A stretch of DNA of 62,255 nucleotides, from positions 1 through 62,255 of the forward strand of contig CAZCFZ010000022.1 of NCBI GenBank assembly GCA_964498065.1. Reading direction: 5' to 3'. A model generated the notes under the pieces. The model saw only the letters and a program-made list of their open reading frames with translations, searched no databases and had not been told where the DNA came from. Shown one piece after another: positions 27,338-36,286 of this stretch. The stretch comes from FEN-1297 sp964498065 (GTDB lineage Bacteria > Bacteroidota > Ignavibacteria > Ignavibacteriales > Ignavibacteriaceae). A program made the translations under genes and the position numbers. Position 1 is the first letter of the stretch, and each line of letters opens with the position of its first letter.

Positions 27338-28324
27338 ATGCAAAAAAGAAAATTAGGAATTAATGGATTAACTGTTTCTGCTTTAGGATTAGGTTGTATG
27401 GGAATGTCTGAATTTTATGGCGAAAGAAATGATAAAGAATCAATTGCAACAATTCACAAAGCAATTGAATTAGGTATGGACTTTTTAGACACTGCCGATA
27501 TGTACGGTGTCGGCCATAATGAAGAACTGGTAGGTAAGGCGATTAAAGATAGAAGAGATAAAGTAGTTTTAGCTACAAAGTTTGGAAATGTAAGAGGTAG
27601 TGACGGCAGCTTTCTGGGAGTTAATGGAAAACCGGAATATGTTAGGAAAGCATGCGAGGCAAGCCTAAAAAGATTAGATGTGGATGTAATTGATTTATAT
27701 TATCAGCATAGAGTTGATCCGAATACACCGATTGAAGACACAGTCGGAACCATGGCTGATCTGGTAAGAGAAGGAAAAGTAAAATATTTAGGATTATCTG
27801 AAGCAGCGCCTCAAACAATAAGAAGAGCAAATAAAATACATCCGATTTCAGCGCTACAAACCGAATATTCGCTTTGGACAAGGGATCCTGAAGACGAAAT
27901 TTTGTCAACTTGTGAAGAATTAGGAATCGGATTTGTTGCTTATAGTCCCCTTGGCCGCGGTTTTTTAACCGGCAATTTTAAAAAGTTTGAAGATTTGCCG
28001 GAAAATGATTACCGGCGTTTTTCTCCAAGATTTCAGAAAGAAAATTTTGAATATAATGTTGATATTCTAAAAAAGATTGAAGAATTTGCCGCTGAAAAAA
28101 AATGTACGCCGCCGCAATTGGCATTAGCATGGTTATTAGCTAAAGGAGATTATATTGTTCCCATTGCCGGAACAAAGAGAATAAAATATCTTGAAGATAA
28201 TTTAGGAGCGTTAAAAATTACATTAACTGATCATGATCTTAAAAGATTGGATGAAATAGCCCCCAAAGGTTTTGCAAAGGGAATGCGCTACCCCGAAAGA
28301 GCAATGAACGCAGTAAATAAATAG
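27338..28324 (+). CDS. Aldo-keto reductase (YakC/AKR13-like)
   Basis: 328 residues, a normal (alpha/beta)8 AKR. The catalytic tetrad is complete: D51 and Y56 in LDTADMYG, K81 in LATKFG and H124 in YYQHRVD. The NADPH motif GTKRIKYLEDNLGAL lies near the C terminus. Enzymes of this branch reduce aldehydes and methylglyoxal-type carbonyls. It is 9 bases from the 2-hydroxyacid dehydrogenase gene, so they share a transcript. Confidence 0.93.
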   Translation: MQKRKLGINGLTVSALGLGCMGMSEFYGERNDKESIATIHKAIELGMDFLDTADMYGVGHNEELVGKAIKDRRDKVVLATKFGNVRGSDGSFLGVNGKPEYVRKACEASLKRLDVDVIDLYYQHRVDPNTPIEDTVGTMADLVREGKVKYLGLSEAAPQTIRRANKIHPISALQTEYSLWTRDPEDEILSTCEELGIGFVAYSPLGRGFLTGNFKKFEDLPENDYRRFSPRFQKENFEYNVDILKKIEEFAAEKKCTPPQLALAWLLAKGDYIVPIAGTKRIKYLEDNLGALKITLTDHDLKRLDEIAPKGFAKGMRYPERAMNAVNK

Positions 28325-28333
28325 TTTTACAAA

Positions 28334-29305
28334 ATGAATAATCATCATGTAATTGTATCTTATAGAGTTGAAGAAAAGGAACGTTCAATTTATAATGACA
28401 TTTTGGACAGCAGGGTAAAAATAACTTTTCTAAAAGACTATGAAGAAAAGGAACGCAGCTCACTAATTCAGCAGTCCGATATTTTGCTTGCATGGAATCC
28501 TCCCAGGGAATTACAGTCGGTTGCAAAAGTGTCTTTTAAAAACTTAAAATTTGTGCAGCTTCTTTCTGCAGGTTACGATCATTTAAATTTCGATATGTAT
28601 TCCAATGAATGTATTATTGCCTGCAACCAAGGAGCTTATGCAGAGCCGATGGCGGAACATACCGTTGCGATGATTCTTGCCCTGGAGAAATTACTTTTGG
28701 TAAATCATAAAAAAATGGCTGCCAGAGAGTTTGATCAGAAAACTAATACACGATCCTTAAAAGGAAAAATCTGCGGTATTATTGGCTTTGGAAGTATCGG
28801 GAAGGCAGCTGCAAATTTATTAAAAGGATTCGGTGTTAAAATTTTCGCTGTTAACAGCAGCGGTAATACCGATGAAAATGTCGATTTTATCGGTAAACTA
28901 AGCGATCTGAATTATGTTTTACAGGAATCCGATATTTTAATTGTTTCAATTCCTCTTAATGAAATTACCAGGGGTTTAATAGGGAAGAAAGAATTAGGCT
29001 TAATGAAAGATGATGCGGTTATAATTAATGTTGCACGCGGTGCAATAATTCAAGAAGAGGCATTATATGAACAGTTAAAGGCGCATCCGAATTTTATGGC
29101 CGGAATTGACGCATGGTGGCGCGAGCCGTTTAATTACGGAGAATTTAAATTGAGTTACCCTTTCTTTGAACTTCCGAACGTACTCGGCTCTCCTCATAAT
29201 TCAGCAATAATCCCGGGTGCTTTAATAGAAGGACAAAGAAAGGCTATAGTAAATATTTCAAATTTTTTGGAAGGGAAGCCGGTTAAGGGAATCATAAAGA
29301 GATAG
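28334..29305 (+). CDS. D-isomer-specific 2-hydroxyacid dehydrogenase
   Basis: 323 residues. The NAD-binding Rossmann motif is GFGSIG (151-156) and the catalytic residues are R235 in INVARGA, E264 in WWREP and H288 in GSPHNSA. NAD versus NADP preference is unclear because the second strand reads FAVNSSG rather than a clear Asp or Arg. The enzyme interconverts a 2-keto acid and a D-2-hydroxy acid. Lying between two aldo-keto reductases, it probably helps to reduce reactive carbonyls or sugar acids, which is inference. Confidence 0.92.
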   Translation: MNNHHVIVSYRVEEKERSIYNDILDSRVKITFLKDYEEKERSSLIQQSDILLAWNPPRELQSVAKVSFKNLKFVQLLSAGYDHLNFDMYSNECIIACNQGAYAEPMAEHTVAMILALEKLLLVNHKKMAAREFDQKTNTRSLKGKICGIIGFGSIGKAAANLLKGFGVKIFAVNSSGNTDENVDFIGKLSDLNYVLQESDILIVSIPLNEITRGLIGKKELGLMKDDAVIINVARGAIIQEEALYEQLKAHPNFMAGIDAWWREPFNYGEFKLSYPFFELPNVLGSPHNSAIIPGALIEGQRKAIVNISNFLEGKPVKGIIKR

Positions 29306-29361
29306 CCGGATATTAAATCTGTTTTTATTGTTATTACTTAAAATTAAATAAGGAGGAAATG

Positions 29362-30333
29362 ATGAAATATAATTACCTTGGGAGAACAGGATTAAAAGTC
29401 AGTAAAATATGTTTGGGTACAATGAATTTCGGTTCATATACTTCGGAGAAAGATAGTTTTAAAATAATGGATAAAGCTTTGGAACTGGGTGTAAACTTTT
29501 TCGATACTGCTAATGTTTATGGAAATGACAAGGGAGTTGGATTTACTGAAGGACTTATCGGCAGATGGCTTGAGCAAGGCGGCAGGAGAGATAAAATTGT
29601 TTTGGCTACTAAAGTTTACGGCAAAATGAGTGAAGATGTTAACGACTCGAAACTTTCTGCTTATAATATTCGCAAAGCTTGCGAGGGCAGCTTAAAAAGA
29701 TTAAAGACAGATCATATTGATCTTTACCAGATGCATCATGTTGATAGAAATACTCCCTGGGAAGAAGTTTGGCAGGCAATGGAGCAGTTAGTCAGAGAAG
29801 GAAAAATAATTTATGTAGGAAGCAGCAATTTTGCTGCATGGAATATAGTTGAGGCAAATTATATTGCAAAGCAAAGAAACTTTTTAGGATTGGTTTCGGA
29901 ACAAAGCATATACAGCTTGAGGAACAGACACGTCGAGCTGGAAGTTCTGCCGGCTTGTGAAGCAATGGGTGTCGGTGTAATACCCTGGAGCCCGTTAGGC
30001 GGGGGAATTCTTTGCGGAGTTCTCGGCAAAATAAATGCTGATCAAAGGAGAAGCCGGGAAGCACTTCAGAAGTCGGTTGAAAAACTTCGTCCGCAGATTG
30101 AAGCTTACGAAAAATTATGTAAAGATATTAATATTAAACCTGCAGATGTTGCGTTAGCCTGGATGTTAAATAATCCTGTTATAACTTCACCTATTATCGG
30201 TCCGAGAACTTTGGAACAGTTCGAGCAGAGTGTTGAAGCGGTAAATATTAAACTTTCGGAAGAAGTTATGAAAAAACTCGATGAGATTTGGCCTGGTCCG
30301 GGTAATCAGGCGCCGGAAGCTTATGCCTGGTGA
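29362..30333 (+). CDS. Aldo-keto reductase, second copy (YghZ/AKR-like)
   Basis: 323 residues with D48/Y53 in FFDTANVYG, Lys in LATKVYG and His in YQMHHVD. It is only distantly similar to the AKR two genes upstream, so the two are not a recent duplication. The ATG at 29362 has AGGAGG 5 bases before it; the ATG one codon upstream is too close. A strong terminator follows, marking the end of the transcript. Confidence 0.92.
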   Translation: MKYNYLGRTGLKVSKICLGTMNFGSYTSEKDSFKIMDKALELGVNFFDTANVYGNDKGVGFTEGLIGRWLEQGGRRDKIVLATKVYGKMSEDVNDSKLSAYNIRKACEGSLKRLKTDHIDLYQMHHVDRNTPWEEVWQAMEQLVREGKIIYVGSSNFAAWNIVEANYIAKQRNFLGLVSEQSIYSLRNRHVELEVLPACEAMGVGVIPWSPLGGGILCGVLGKINADQRRSREALQKSVEKLRPQIEAYEKLCKDINIKPADVALAWMLNNPVITSPIIGPRTLEQFEQSVEAVNIKLSEEVMKKLDEIWPGPGNQAPEAYAW

Positions 30334-30393
30334 AATTCATAAATTTTTAAATGCTACATTGTTGTATTTTAATTCAGAAAAAATTCGAAAACT

Positions 30394-30418
30394 AAGCCGA
30401 GATTTGACTCGGCTTTTT
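30394..30418 (+). terminator. Intrinsic terminator after the aldo-keto reductase genes
   Basis: An 8-bp perfect stem AAGCCGAG/CTCGGCTT closes a 6-base loop (ATTTGA) and is followed by a run of five T. Confidence 0.88.
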
Positions 30419-30474
30419 GATTTAGAATTTTTAATTTTATTCAATTCTTTTTTTAAAACATTCAGATTAATTTA

Positions 30475-31641
30475 ATGAAAACTCAAATAGATGAACTTTT
30501 AAAATGGCGTGAAGAATTTCCAATTCTTAAAGTTAAAACTTATTTGATTTCCAATTCACTTGGGGCTATGCCCAGGTCTGTTTATGATAGGATGCATGAT
30601 TATGCAGAAATTTGGGCAACAAAAGGCGTAAATGCCTGGGAAGAGGAATGGTGGGAATTATCCTTTAAAGTCGGAAATATAATAGCCCCACTAATAGGAG
30701 CATTGCCGGAAGAAATATCAATGCATCCGAATATTTCATTAATACAGGCAATATTAATATCATCTTTTAATTTTCAAACTAAAAGGAACAAAGTTGTTTT
30801 TTCTAATTTGGAATTTCCTTCCGATATGTACGTTTATGAAAAGCTAGCGCAAAATGCCGGCGCAAGAATAGAAATTTATAATTCTAGTGACGGCATAACT
30901 TTTCCTACGGAAAAAATAATTGATGCAATAGATGAAAAAACATTGCTGGTTCCCATTTCTCATATTTTATTTAGAAGCGCCTATGTTGTTGATGTAAAAT
31001 CAATCATTGAAAAGGCCCATTCGGTTGGAGCCATTGTAATTCTGGATGCATATCATTCTGTGGGTACAATTAAAGTTGATGTAAACGAATTGGGTGTAGA
31101 TATATTAATAGGCGGTGTATTAAAATGGTTGTGCGGCGGGCCGGGAGGAGCTTTTCTTTGGACAAATCCCTTCCTAAAGAATAAACTTGAGCCGAAAATT
31201 ACCGGGTGGATTGCGCACAAGAATCCTTTTGCATTTGAAGATAAAATGGAATATACGAATACCGCGTACAGATTTATGAACGGCACTCCATCGATACCTG
31301 CATTATATGCAGCTCAGGAAGGACCTAAAATTGTTGCTAAAGCAGGTATAGATAAAATTAGGAGAAAATCTGTACACCAAACATCAATAATTATTGCGGA
31401 AGCACAAAAGGAAGGTTATAAGATCAATACTCCGCTGGATGAAAATGTTAGAGGCGGTACGGTTACTTTAAATATGCCGTATGCATATGAGATTTCAAAA
31501 GAATTAATCCGGCGAAACATTTTAATTGATTATCGCGAAGGCGCAGGTATCCGTTTAGCTCCTCATTTTTATAATACGGATGACGAAATTCTTTTTGCTT
31601 TAGATGAATTAAAAAATATAATCAAAACAAAATCTTTCTAA
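30475..31641 (+). CDS. PLP-dependent class V aminotransferase, kynureninase-like
   Basis: 388 residues of fold-type I. The PLP lysine is K217 in GGVLKWLCGGPGGAF, a segment typical of kynureninases (xKxLxGGPG). Other matches are YLISNSLGAMPRSV near the start, LDAYHSVGTI with the PLP-contacting Asp, and a conserved substrate-end HxNxxxxTAYRFMNGTPSIP. Kynureninase would split kynurenine to anthranilate. The rest of the tryptophan-degradation route is not nearby, so a related cysteine-desulfurase-like or isopenicillin-epimerase-like activity is possible. Confidence 0.8.
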   Translation: MKTQIDELLKWREEFPILKVKTYLISNSLGAMPRSVYDRMHDYAEIWATKGVNAWEEEWWELSFKVGNIIAPLIGALPEEISMHPNISLIQAILISSFNFQTKRNKVVFSNLEFPSDMYVYEKLAQNAGARIEIYNSSDGITFPTEKIIDAIDEKTLLVPISHILFRSAYVVDVKSIIEKAHSVGAIVILDAYHSVGTIKVDVNELGVDILIGGVLKWLCGGPGGAFLWTNPFLKNKLEPKITGWIAHKNPFAFEDKMEYTNTAYRFMNGTPSIPALYAAQEGPKIVAKAGIDKIRRKSVHQTSIIIAEAQKEGYKINTPLDENVRGGTVTLNMPYAYEISKELIRRNILIDYREGAGIRLAPHFYNTDDEILFALDELKNIIKTKSF

Positions 31642-31663
31642 TAAAATAAATGGGAGTAGAATA

Positions 31664-33709
31664 TTGAAGCATTCAAAGATCTGCATATTATTTTTAATGG
31701 TTTTTTCTCTTGTATCAAGCATTGTAAATGCACAAGATCAAAAAGAAAAATTAAATTTAATGCCTGTCCCTGCAAATACTGTTTTTATGCAGGGCAAATT
31801 CAGATTGGATACTTCTTTTTCAATATCAATTTTAGGAAATCCAAATAAAAGAATATATGGTGCAGCTACACGAATGTTGAGACATCTTTCGGGCCGCACA
31901 GGATTATTCTTTCATCAAGATTTTATAACCGACACAAGCAAAAGCGATACTTCAAATTTTATTATCCATTGTAAAGAACCGGGTAAACTCGGACTTCATG
32001 AAAAAGAGTCTTATACACTTTTGGTAACTCCGCAAAAAGTTGAATTAAATGCGGAGACGGATCTTGGTGCAATTCATGGCTTGCAAACTTTTATTCAATT
32101 GCTGAGTGTTGACCGGAACGGCTATTTTTTCCCCTCACTTAAAATAACGGATCATCCTCGTTTTCCATGGAGAGGTTTGATGATTGATGTTAGCCGGCAT
32201 TTTATGCCTGTTGTTGTAATCAAAAGAAATCTTGATGGGATGGCTTTTTTAAAAATGAATGTCCTTCATCTTCATTTAAGTGACGATCAGGGATTTCGAG
32301 TTGAAAGTAAAATTTATCCTGAATTAACAAGACTTGGGTCGGATGGTCAGTATTATACCCAATCGCAAATTAAAGATATTATTGCATATGCCGGTGCAAG
32401 AGGAATTAGAATAGTACCTGAATTCGATATTCCTGCTCACACTCAAAGCTGGTTTGTTTCCCACCCGGGATTGGCTAGCGCACCCGGACCTTACTTTATC
32501 GCTCTGAGCTGGGGTGTATTTAATGCAGTATTTAATCCTGCTATTCCGGCCGTATATAAATTTCTGGATAATTTATTTGGTGAAATGGCAAAGCTTTTCC
32601 CCGATGAATATTTTCACATTGGCGGAGATGAGAATAACTTCAAGGATTGGAATACCAATAAATCTATTCAAGCATTTATGAAGAAACACAAAATTGCAGA
32701 TAATGCCGGTCTTCAAACTTATTTTAACAAAAAGATTCTTAAGATTCTTACAAAGCACCATAAAAAGATGATAGGGTGGGATGAAATACTTCAACCGGGC
32801 ATGCCTAAAAATATCGTAATTCAATCTTGGCGCGGAAGAAAGGCCTTATTTGCTGCTGCTAGAAAAGGCTACATGGGAATTTTATCAAGCGGGTATTATA
32901 TCGATCTTATGCAGCATGCATCGTATCATTATTTAAATGATCCTATTCCGCCTGATTCAATATTAAGCGATTCGGTTAGGAAAAATATTCTGGGAGGGGA
33001 AGCAACAATGTGGTCCGAACTGGTTACTCCGGAAACTATCGATTCTAGAATTTGGCCGAGAACAGCCGCTATTGCTGAAAGATTGTGGTCACCGGATTCA
33101 GTTAGAAATGTTGAGGATATGTATAGAAGACTTGATATGATAAATTATGAGCTTGAAGATTATGGCCTTACTCAAATTAAAAATTACGATATGATGCTGA
33201 GAAGATTAACTAATTATCACGATATAACGGCTTTAAAAAATTTTGTTAATGTTGTTGAACCTGTAAAGGGCTACAATCGACAAAACCAAGGAATTCATTA
33301 TACCTCTTATTCACCTTATACCCGTGTTGTAGATGCAGCTAGACCGGAATCTGAAATTGACAGACATTTTAAAAATTATGTAAAGGAATTTTTAAAAGGT
33401 AATACTGAATTTGAGCAGAATATAACTTTTTGGTTAAACCTTTGGAAGGATAATTATCAGAACCTAGAAAAAACTATTGAACTATCACCAATTCTTAAAG
33501 AAATTGTACCGATGTCTAAAAATTTAAGAGATATTTCTGATGCCGGTTTGGAAGCAATTAAGCTGATTTCATCCAATCAAAAAGTTGATGCTAGTTGGGT
33601 TAATCAGAAAATGGAATTAATTAACGCTGCAAAAAAACCATATGGACAAGTTGAGCTGGAAATGATTCCTTCAATTGAAAAATTGATTAATGCAGTGAAA
33701 ACAAAATAA
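31664..33709 (+). CDS. Exported GH20 beta-N-acetylhexosaminidase
   Basis: 681 residues from a TTG start (GGGAG 7-8 bases upstream); the Sec signal begins at once (MKHSKICILFLMVFSLVSS), which supports it. A GH20b N-terminal domain (about 30-165) precedes the TIM barrel. The catalytic pair is D322-E323 in HIGGDENNF; WRGLMIDVSRHFMP and HLHLSDDQGFR are other GH20 signatures. A helical C-terminal domain of about 170 residues follows. It removes terminal GlcNAc/GalNAc from chitin-type oligosaccharides or glycans in the periplasm or outside. Confidence 0.93.
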   Translation: MKHSKICILFLMVFSLVSSIVNAQDQKEKLNLMPVPANTVFMQGKFRLDTSFSISILGNPNKRIYGAATRMLRHLSGRTGLFFHQDFITDTSKSDTSNFIIHCKEPGKLGLHEKESYTLLVTPQKVELNAETDLGAIHGLQTFIQLLSVDRNGYFFPSLKITDHPRFPWRGLMIDVSRHFMPVVVIKRNLDGMAFLKMNVLHLHLSDDQGFRVESKIYPELTRLGSDGQYYTQSQIKDIIAYAGARGIRIVPEFDIPAHTQSWFVSHPGLASAPGPYFIALSWGVFNAVFNPAIPAVYKFLDNLFGEMAKLFPDEYFHIGGDENNFKDWNTNKSIQAFMKKHKIADNAGLQTYFNKKILKILTKHHKKMIGWDEILQPGMPKNIVIQSWRGRKALFAAARKGYMGILSSGYYIDLMQHASYHYLNDPIPPDSILSDSVRKNILGGEATMWSELVTPETIDSRIWPRTAAIAERLWSPDSVRNVEDMYRRLDMINYELEDYGLTQIKNYDMMLRRLTNYHDITALKNFVNVVEPVKGYNRQNQGIHYTSYSPYTRVVDAARPESEIDRHFKNYVKEFLKGNTEFEQNITFWLNLWKDNYQNLEKTIELSPILKEIVPMSKNLRDISDAGLEAIKLISSNQKVDASWVNQKMELINAAKKPYGQVELEMIPSIEKLINAVKTK

Positions 33710-33714
33710 TAAGT

Positions 33715-33793
33715 AGCATGGTTGCATGACAGCATGGATGCATGAATTCTTTAATCCTACTATCATGCAATTATGCAGCCATGCATTTATGCT
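33715..33793. repeat. 79-bp imperfect palindrome between convergent genes
   Basis: Two 31-base arms (33715-33745 and 33763-33793) match as reverse complements at most positions, built from repeated GCATG/TGCAT units, around a 17-base loop. It occupies nearly the whole gap between the convergent GH20 and membrane-protein genes, and probably acts as a bidirectional terminator or is a REP-like repeat. Confidence 0.55.
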
Positions 33794-33805
33794 ATAACTT
33801 TATTT

Positions 33806-34396
33806 TTAAACTCCGGTTGCGAATCTTGACATTATAACAATAATTCCAACCTGCATTATTCCTTGTAATGCAACTACACGTACATAAGTTTTCATTAACT
33901 TCTGAATCCTTTGACCGTCAGGTTTTTCTTTACGCATCTCAAAATATATTTTAAGATTTGTAGGAAGTAAAATACCGAGTCCTTGTATGGTTAATATTCC
34001 AACAATTATTAGTGCGCCGGCCAGCCACCAAGCTGTCGGGAATGGTAATGTAAAAAATCCCAACCATTCAGCCATATACCAGCCGGCTGTTGTAGTTATA
34101 ATTGCAATAAGCGGCATGTAGAAAAGCATCTTCGGCATTAAACGGAGAATTATTTCTCGACGGGCTTGTATAGTTATACGTCTCATTATCGGACCAATCA
34201 TAAAGCCCATGAATAAATCCGTGCCTGTCCATAATATTCCTCCGAATACATGAACGAAATTAATAAACCACAAAACATGACTTAATATGGCTGCAACCAT
34301 AATAGCCAATGGAATCAGCACCCACCACTGTTTTGTAATTTCTATTTTAGATACAAAAGTATCATTTGGAACAATACCGACTTCTCCTATACTCAT
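33806..34396 (-). CDS. Four/five-helix membrane protein, DUF2269/CopD-like
   Basis: 196 residues from the ATG at 34396 (GGAG 8 bases upstream), not the GTG three codons earlier. Membrane segments include LIPLAIMVAAILSHVLWFINF and MLFYMPLIAIITTTAGWYMA. The pattern HVFGGILWTGTDLFMGFMIGP resembles the conserved His-containing helix of the CopD/DUF2269 superfamily, whose members are linked to metal or haem membrane chemistry. Function is unknown. It stands alone on the minus strand. Confidence 0.6.
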   Translation of the reverse strand: MSIGEVGIVPNDTFVSKIEITKQWWVLIPLAIMVAAILSHVLWFINFVHVFGGILWTGTDLFMGFMIGPIMRRITIQARREIILRLMPKMLFYMPLIAIITTTAGWYMAEWLGFFTLPFPTAWWLAGALIIVGILTIQGLGILLPTNLKIYFEMRKEKPDGQRIQKLMKTYVRVVALQGIMQVGIIVIMSRFATGV

Positions 34397-34592
34397 GTAT
34401 ATCACTCCGATTATTTTAATTTATAAAATAGGATCCGCTTTGAGGTATAAAAATTAAATTAGTTAATTATAATTTAATCTTAGATCTATTGAAAATTATA
34501 TTATCAAAATTTTATAAGCAAATGTAAAAGTTTGAAAATTAATGGATGGCTAAAAATTATAATCGGAACTAAAATTAATGGGGAGGAGTTAC

Positions 34593-34853
34593 TTATTTCA
34601 GTTTTTTTAGCAGTTCTATTTCTTCTTTACCGTTTCTTTTAAGAAGAAATTCTTTCATAACCTGTGTGGCGGGAACAGAGTTTTATCGATGAAGAAATCC
34701 AACCCAATTCCTTCTAACAGTACACCCAAATATCTAATGATTATATGTTTAGTTATAAATAATCTTTAAAAAATCAACTAAATCAAGCGCTTTTTGAGAT
34801 ATATCAAAGTCTATTTTATCAAAATAATTTTGGATATTGACATAATACGACAT
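34593..34853 (-). pseudogene. Possible decayed coding sequence in two frames (family unknown)
   Basis: Read on the minus strand, 34749-34853 is a 34-codon ORF (MSYYVNIQNYFDKIDF...) without a ribosome binding site. Downstream a protein-like stretch GVLLEGIGLDFFIDKTLFP continues in another frame as ATQVMKEFLLKRNGKEEIELL and stops at 34593. The protein-like composition with a frameshift suggests a decayed gene, but I cannot name a family. This is the only content I see in the 502-base gap 34397-34898 apart from the TetR promoter. Confidence 0.3.
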
Positions 34854-34884
34854 TATATTTATTTTTGAATGAACGTTTAGTCAA
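34837..34884 (+). promoter_or_regulatory. Promoter and probable self-operator of the second TetR gene
   Basis: TTGACA (34837-34842) is followed after 17 bases by TATTTT (34860-34865). Overlapping the -10 is TTGAATGAACGTTTAGTCAA (34865-34884), a 20-bp palindrome symmetric at 16 positions around AACGTT, typical of TetR-family operators. It ends 14 bases before the TetR start codon. Confidence 0.6.
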
Positions 34885-34898
34885 ATATAAATATAGTT

Positions 34899-35474
34899 AT
34901 GTCCCCCAGAACAAAACAGCAATTTGAAGATATAAGAAAATCGAGGAAGGAATCGCTGGTAAATGCGGCACTTCATTTATTTGCACACAAAGGAATTCAA
35001 TCCACTTCAATTAGTGATATTGCAAATTCTGCCGGAGTTTCAAAAGGATTGCTTTACAATTATTTTAAAGATAAAAACGAACTTATTAGGGAAATTATTA
35101 TAAACGGTTTAACTGAAATGATGGCCGAGTTGAATTTTAATGCACAAAATGATCTTACAAAAGAAAGTTTTGTCGATTTGATAAATAAAAATTTTGAAAT
35201 GTTAAAAAATCAATCAAATAACATAAGACTTTATATAGCGGTTCTTACTCAACCTTCGGTTGCTGAAATTGTAAAAGATGAAATCTTTAAAATTTTTAAA
35301 CCGATGATTCAAAATATTGCTGCATATTACCTTGAGAAAGGTGTAAAAGATCCTTTGATATACGGATTGCTTATCGGTGCAATTTTAGATGGAATATCAA
35401 TAGACTATATGTTTTTCCCGGAACAATATCCCCTTGATGAAATTCGTGATTTAATAATTGAAAAATTTGTATAA
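34899..35474 (+). CDS. TetR-family regulator of the downstream ABC-export operon
   Basis: 191 residues. The DNA-binding domain is clear (SLVNAALHLFAHKGIQSTSISDIANSAGVSKGLLYNYFKDKNEL); the C-terminal domain shows TetR_C-like spacing. It starts an operon with a LolA-like protein, two permeases, an ATPase and a barrel, with gaps of 9-48 bases, so it most likely controls these genes. A palindrome over its promoter fits autoregulation. Confidence 0.92.
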   Translation: MSPRTKQQFEDIRKSRKESLVNAALHLFAHKGIQSTSISDIANSAGVSKGLLYNYFKDKNELIREIIINGLTEMMAELNFNAQNDLTKESFVDLINKNFEMLKNQSNNIRLYIAVLTQPSVAEIVKDEIFKIFKPMIQNIAAYYLEKGVKDPLIYGLLIGAILDGISIDYMFFPEQYPLDEIRDLIIEKFV

Positions 35475-35492
35475 CAAAATCAATCAAATAAA

Positions 35493-36272
35493 ATGAGAAC
35501 CCAACAAAAAATCTTTCTAGCAATTTTAATTTGTACCTCAACATTTTCAATAACATTGAATGCACAATCTTTAACTGCAAAAGAAGTTGTGGCAAAATCT
35601 TATAATCTTTTTCTCGGCAAAAATAGTTTCGGGGAAATGAAAATGACTGTTGAACGTACCACCTGGAGCCGTTCAATTCAAATGCAAACATGGTCGTTGG
35701 GAGATGATTATTATATTGCTTACATCACTTCACCCGCACGCGACAAAGGGCAAGTGTTCTTAAAATACAAAAATGAAATGTGGAATTATATTCCGGCAAT
35801 AAACCGGATTATCAAAATTCCGCCTTCAATGATGATGCAGCCGTGGATGGGCTCTGATTTTACTAATAACGATTTGATGAAACAAAACAGCATCATAAAA
35901 GATTATACGCACACTTTTAACGGAAGTGAAAAAATTGATAATTATGATTGCTACGTTATTACTTTAAAACCTTTACCGGAAGCTGCAGTTGTTTGGGGTT
36001 CAATTAAAATGTGGATTGCAAAAGGGAACTTCAATGCACTGAAAACAGAGTTTTACGATACAAAGGGGAAGTTGATAAAAACAGAAACAGCTTCCGATCT
36101 TAAAAATATGGGCGGAAGACTTTTAGCCACACATCTTGAAATGACTTCCAACATTGATAAAGGACATAGCACAGTTATTAATATTCTAAATGAAAAATTT
36201 GATTTAAGGAATATCGATCAAAAATTCTTTTCAATTCAAAATATGAAAAACATTAGACCACATAATAATTAG
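35493..36272 (+). CDS. Outer membrane lipoprotein-sorting (LolA-like) protein
   Basis: 259 residues with a Sec signal (KIFLAILICTSTFSITLNAQ). The body LTAKEVVAKSYNLF ... WSRSIQMQTWSLGDDYYIAYI ... MWNYIPAINRIIKIPPSMMMQPWMGSDFTNND is characteristic of the 'outer membrane lipoprotein-sorting protein' family, a LolA/LolB-fold periplasmic protein. Members are often encoded beside MacB-type ABC permeases and TetR genes, as here. It probably carries a lipid or lipoprotein between the exporter and the outer-membrane barrel. Confidence 0.88.
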   Translation: MRTQQKIFLAILICTSTFSITLNAQSLTAKEVVAKSYNLFLGKNSFGEMKMTVERTTWSRSIQMQTWSLGDDYYIAYITSPARDKGQVFLKYKNEMWNYIPAINRIIKIPPSMMMQPWMGSDFTNNDLMKQNSIIKDYTHTFNGSEKIDNYDCYVITLKPLPEAAVVWGSIKMWIAKGNFNALKTEFYDTKGKLIKTETASDLKNMGGRLLATHLEMTSNIDKGHSTVINILNEKFDLRNIDQKFFSIQNMKNIRPHNN

Positions 36273-36286
36273 CATAAGATTTGTTT

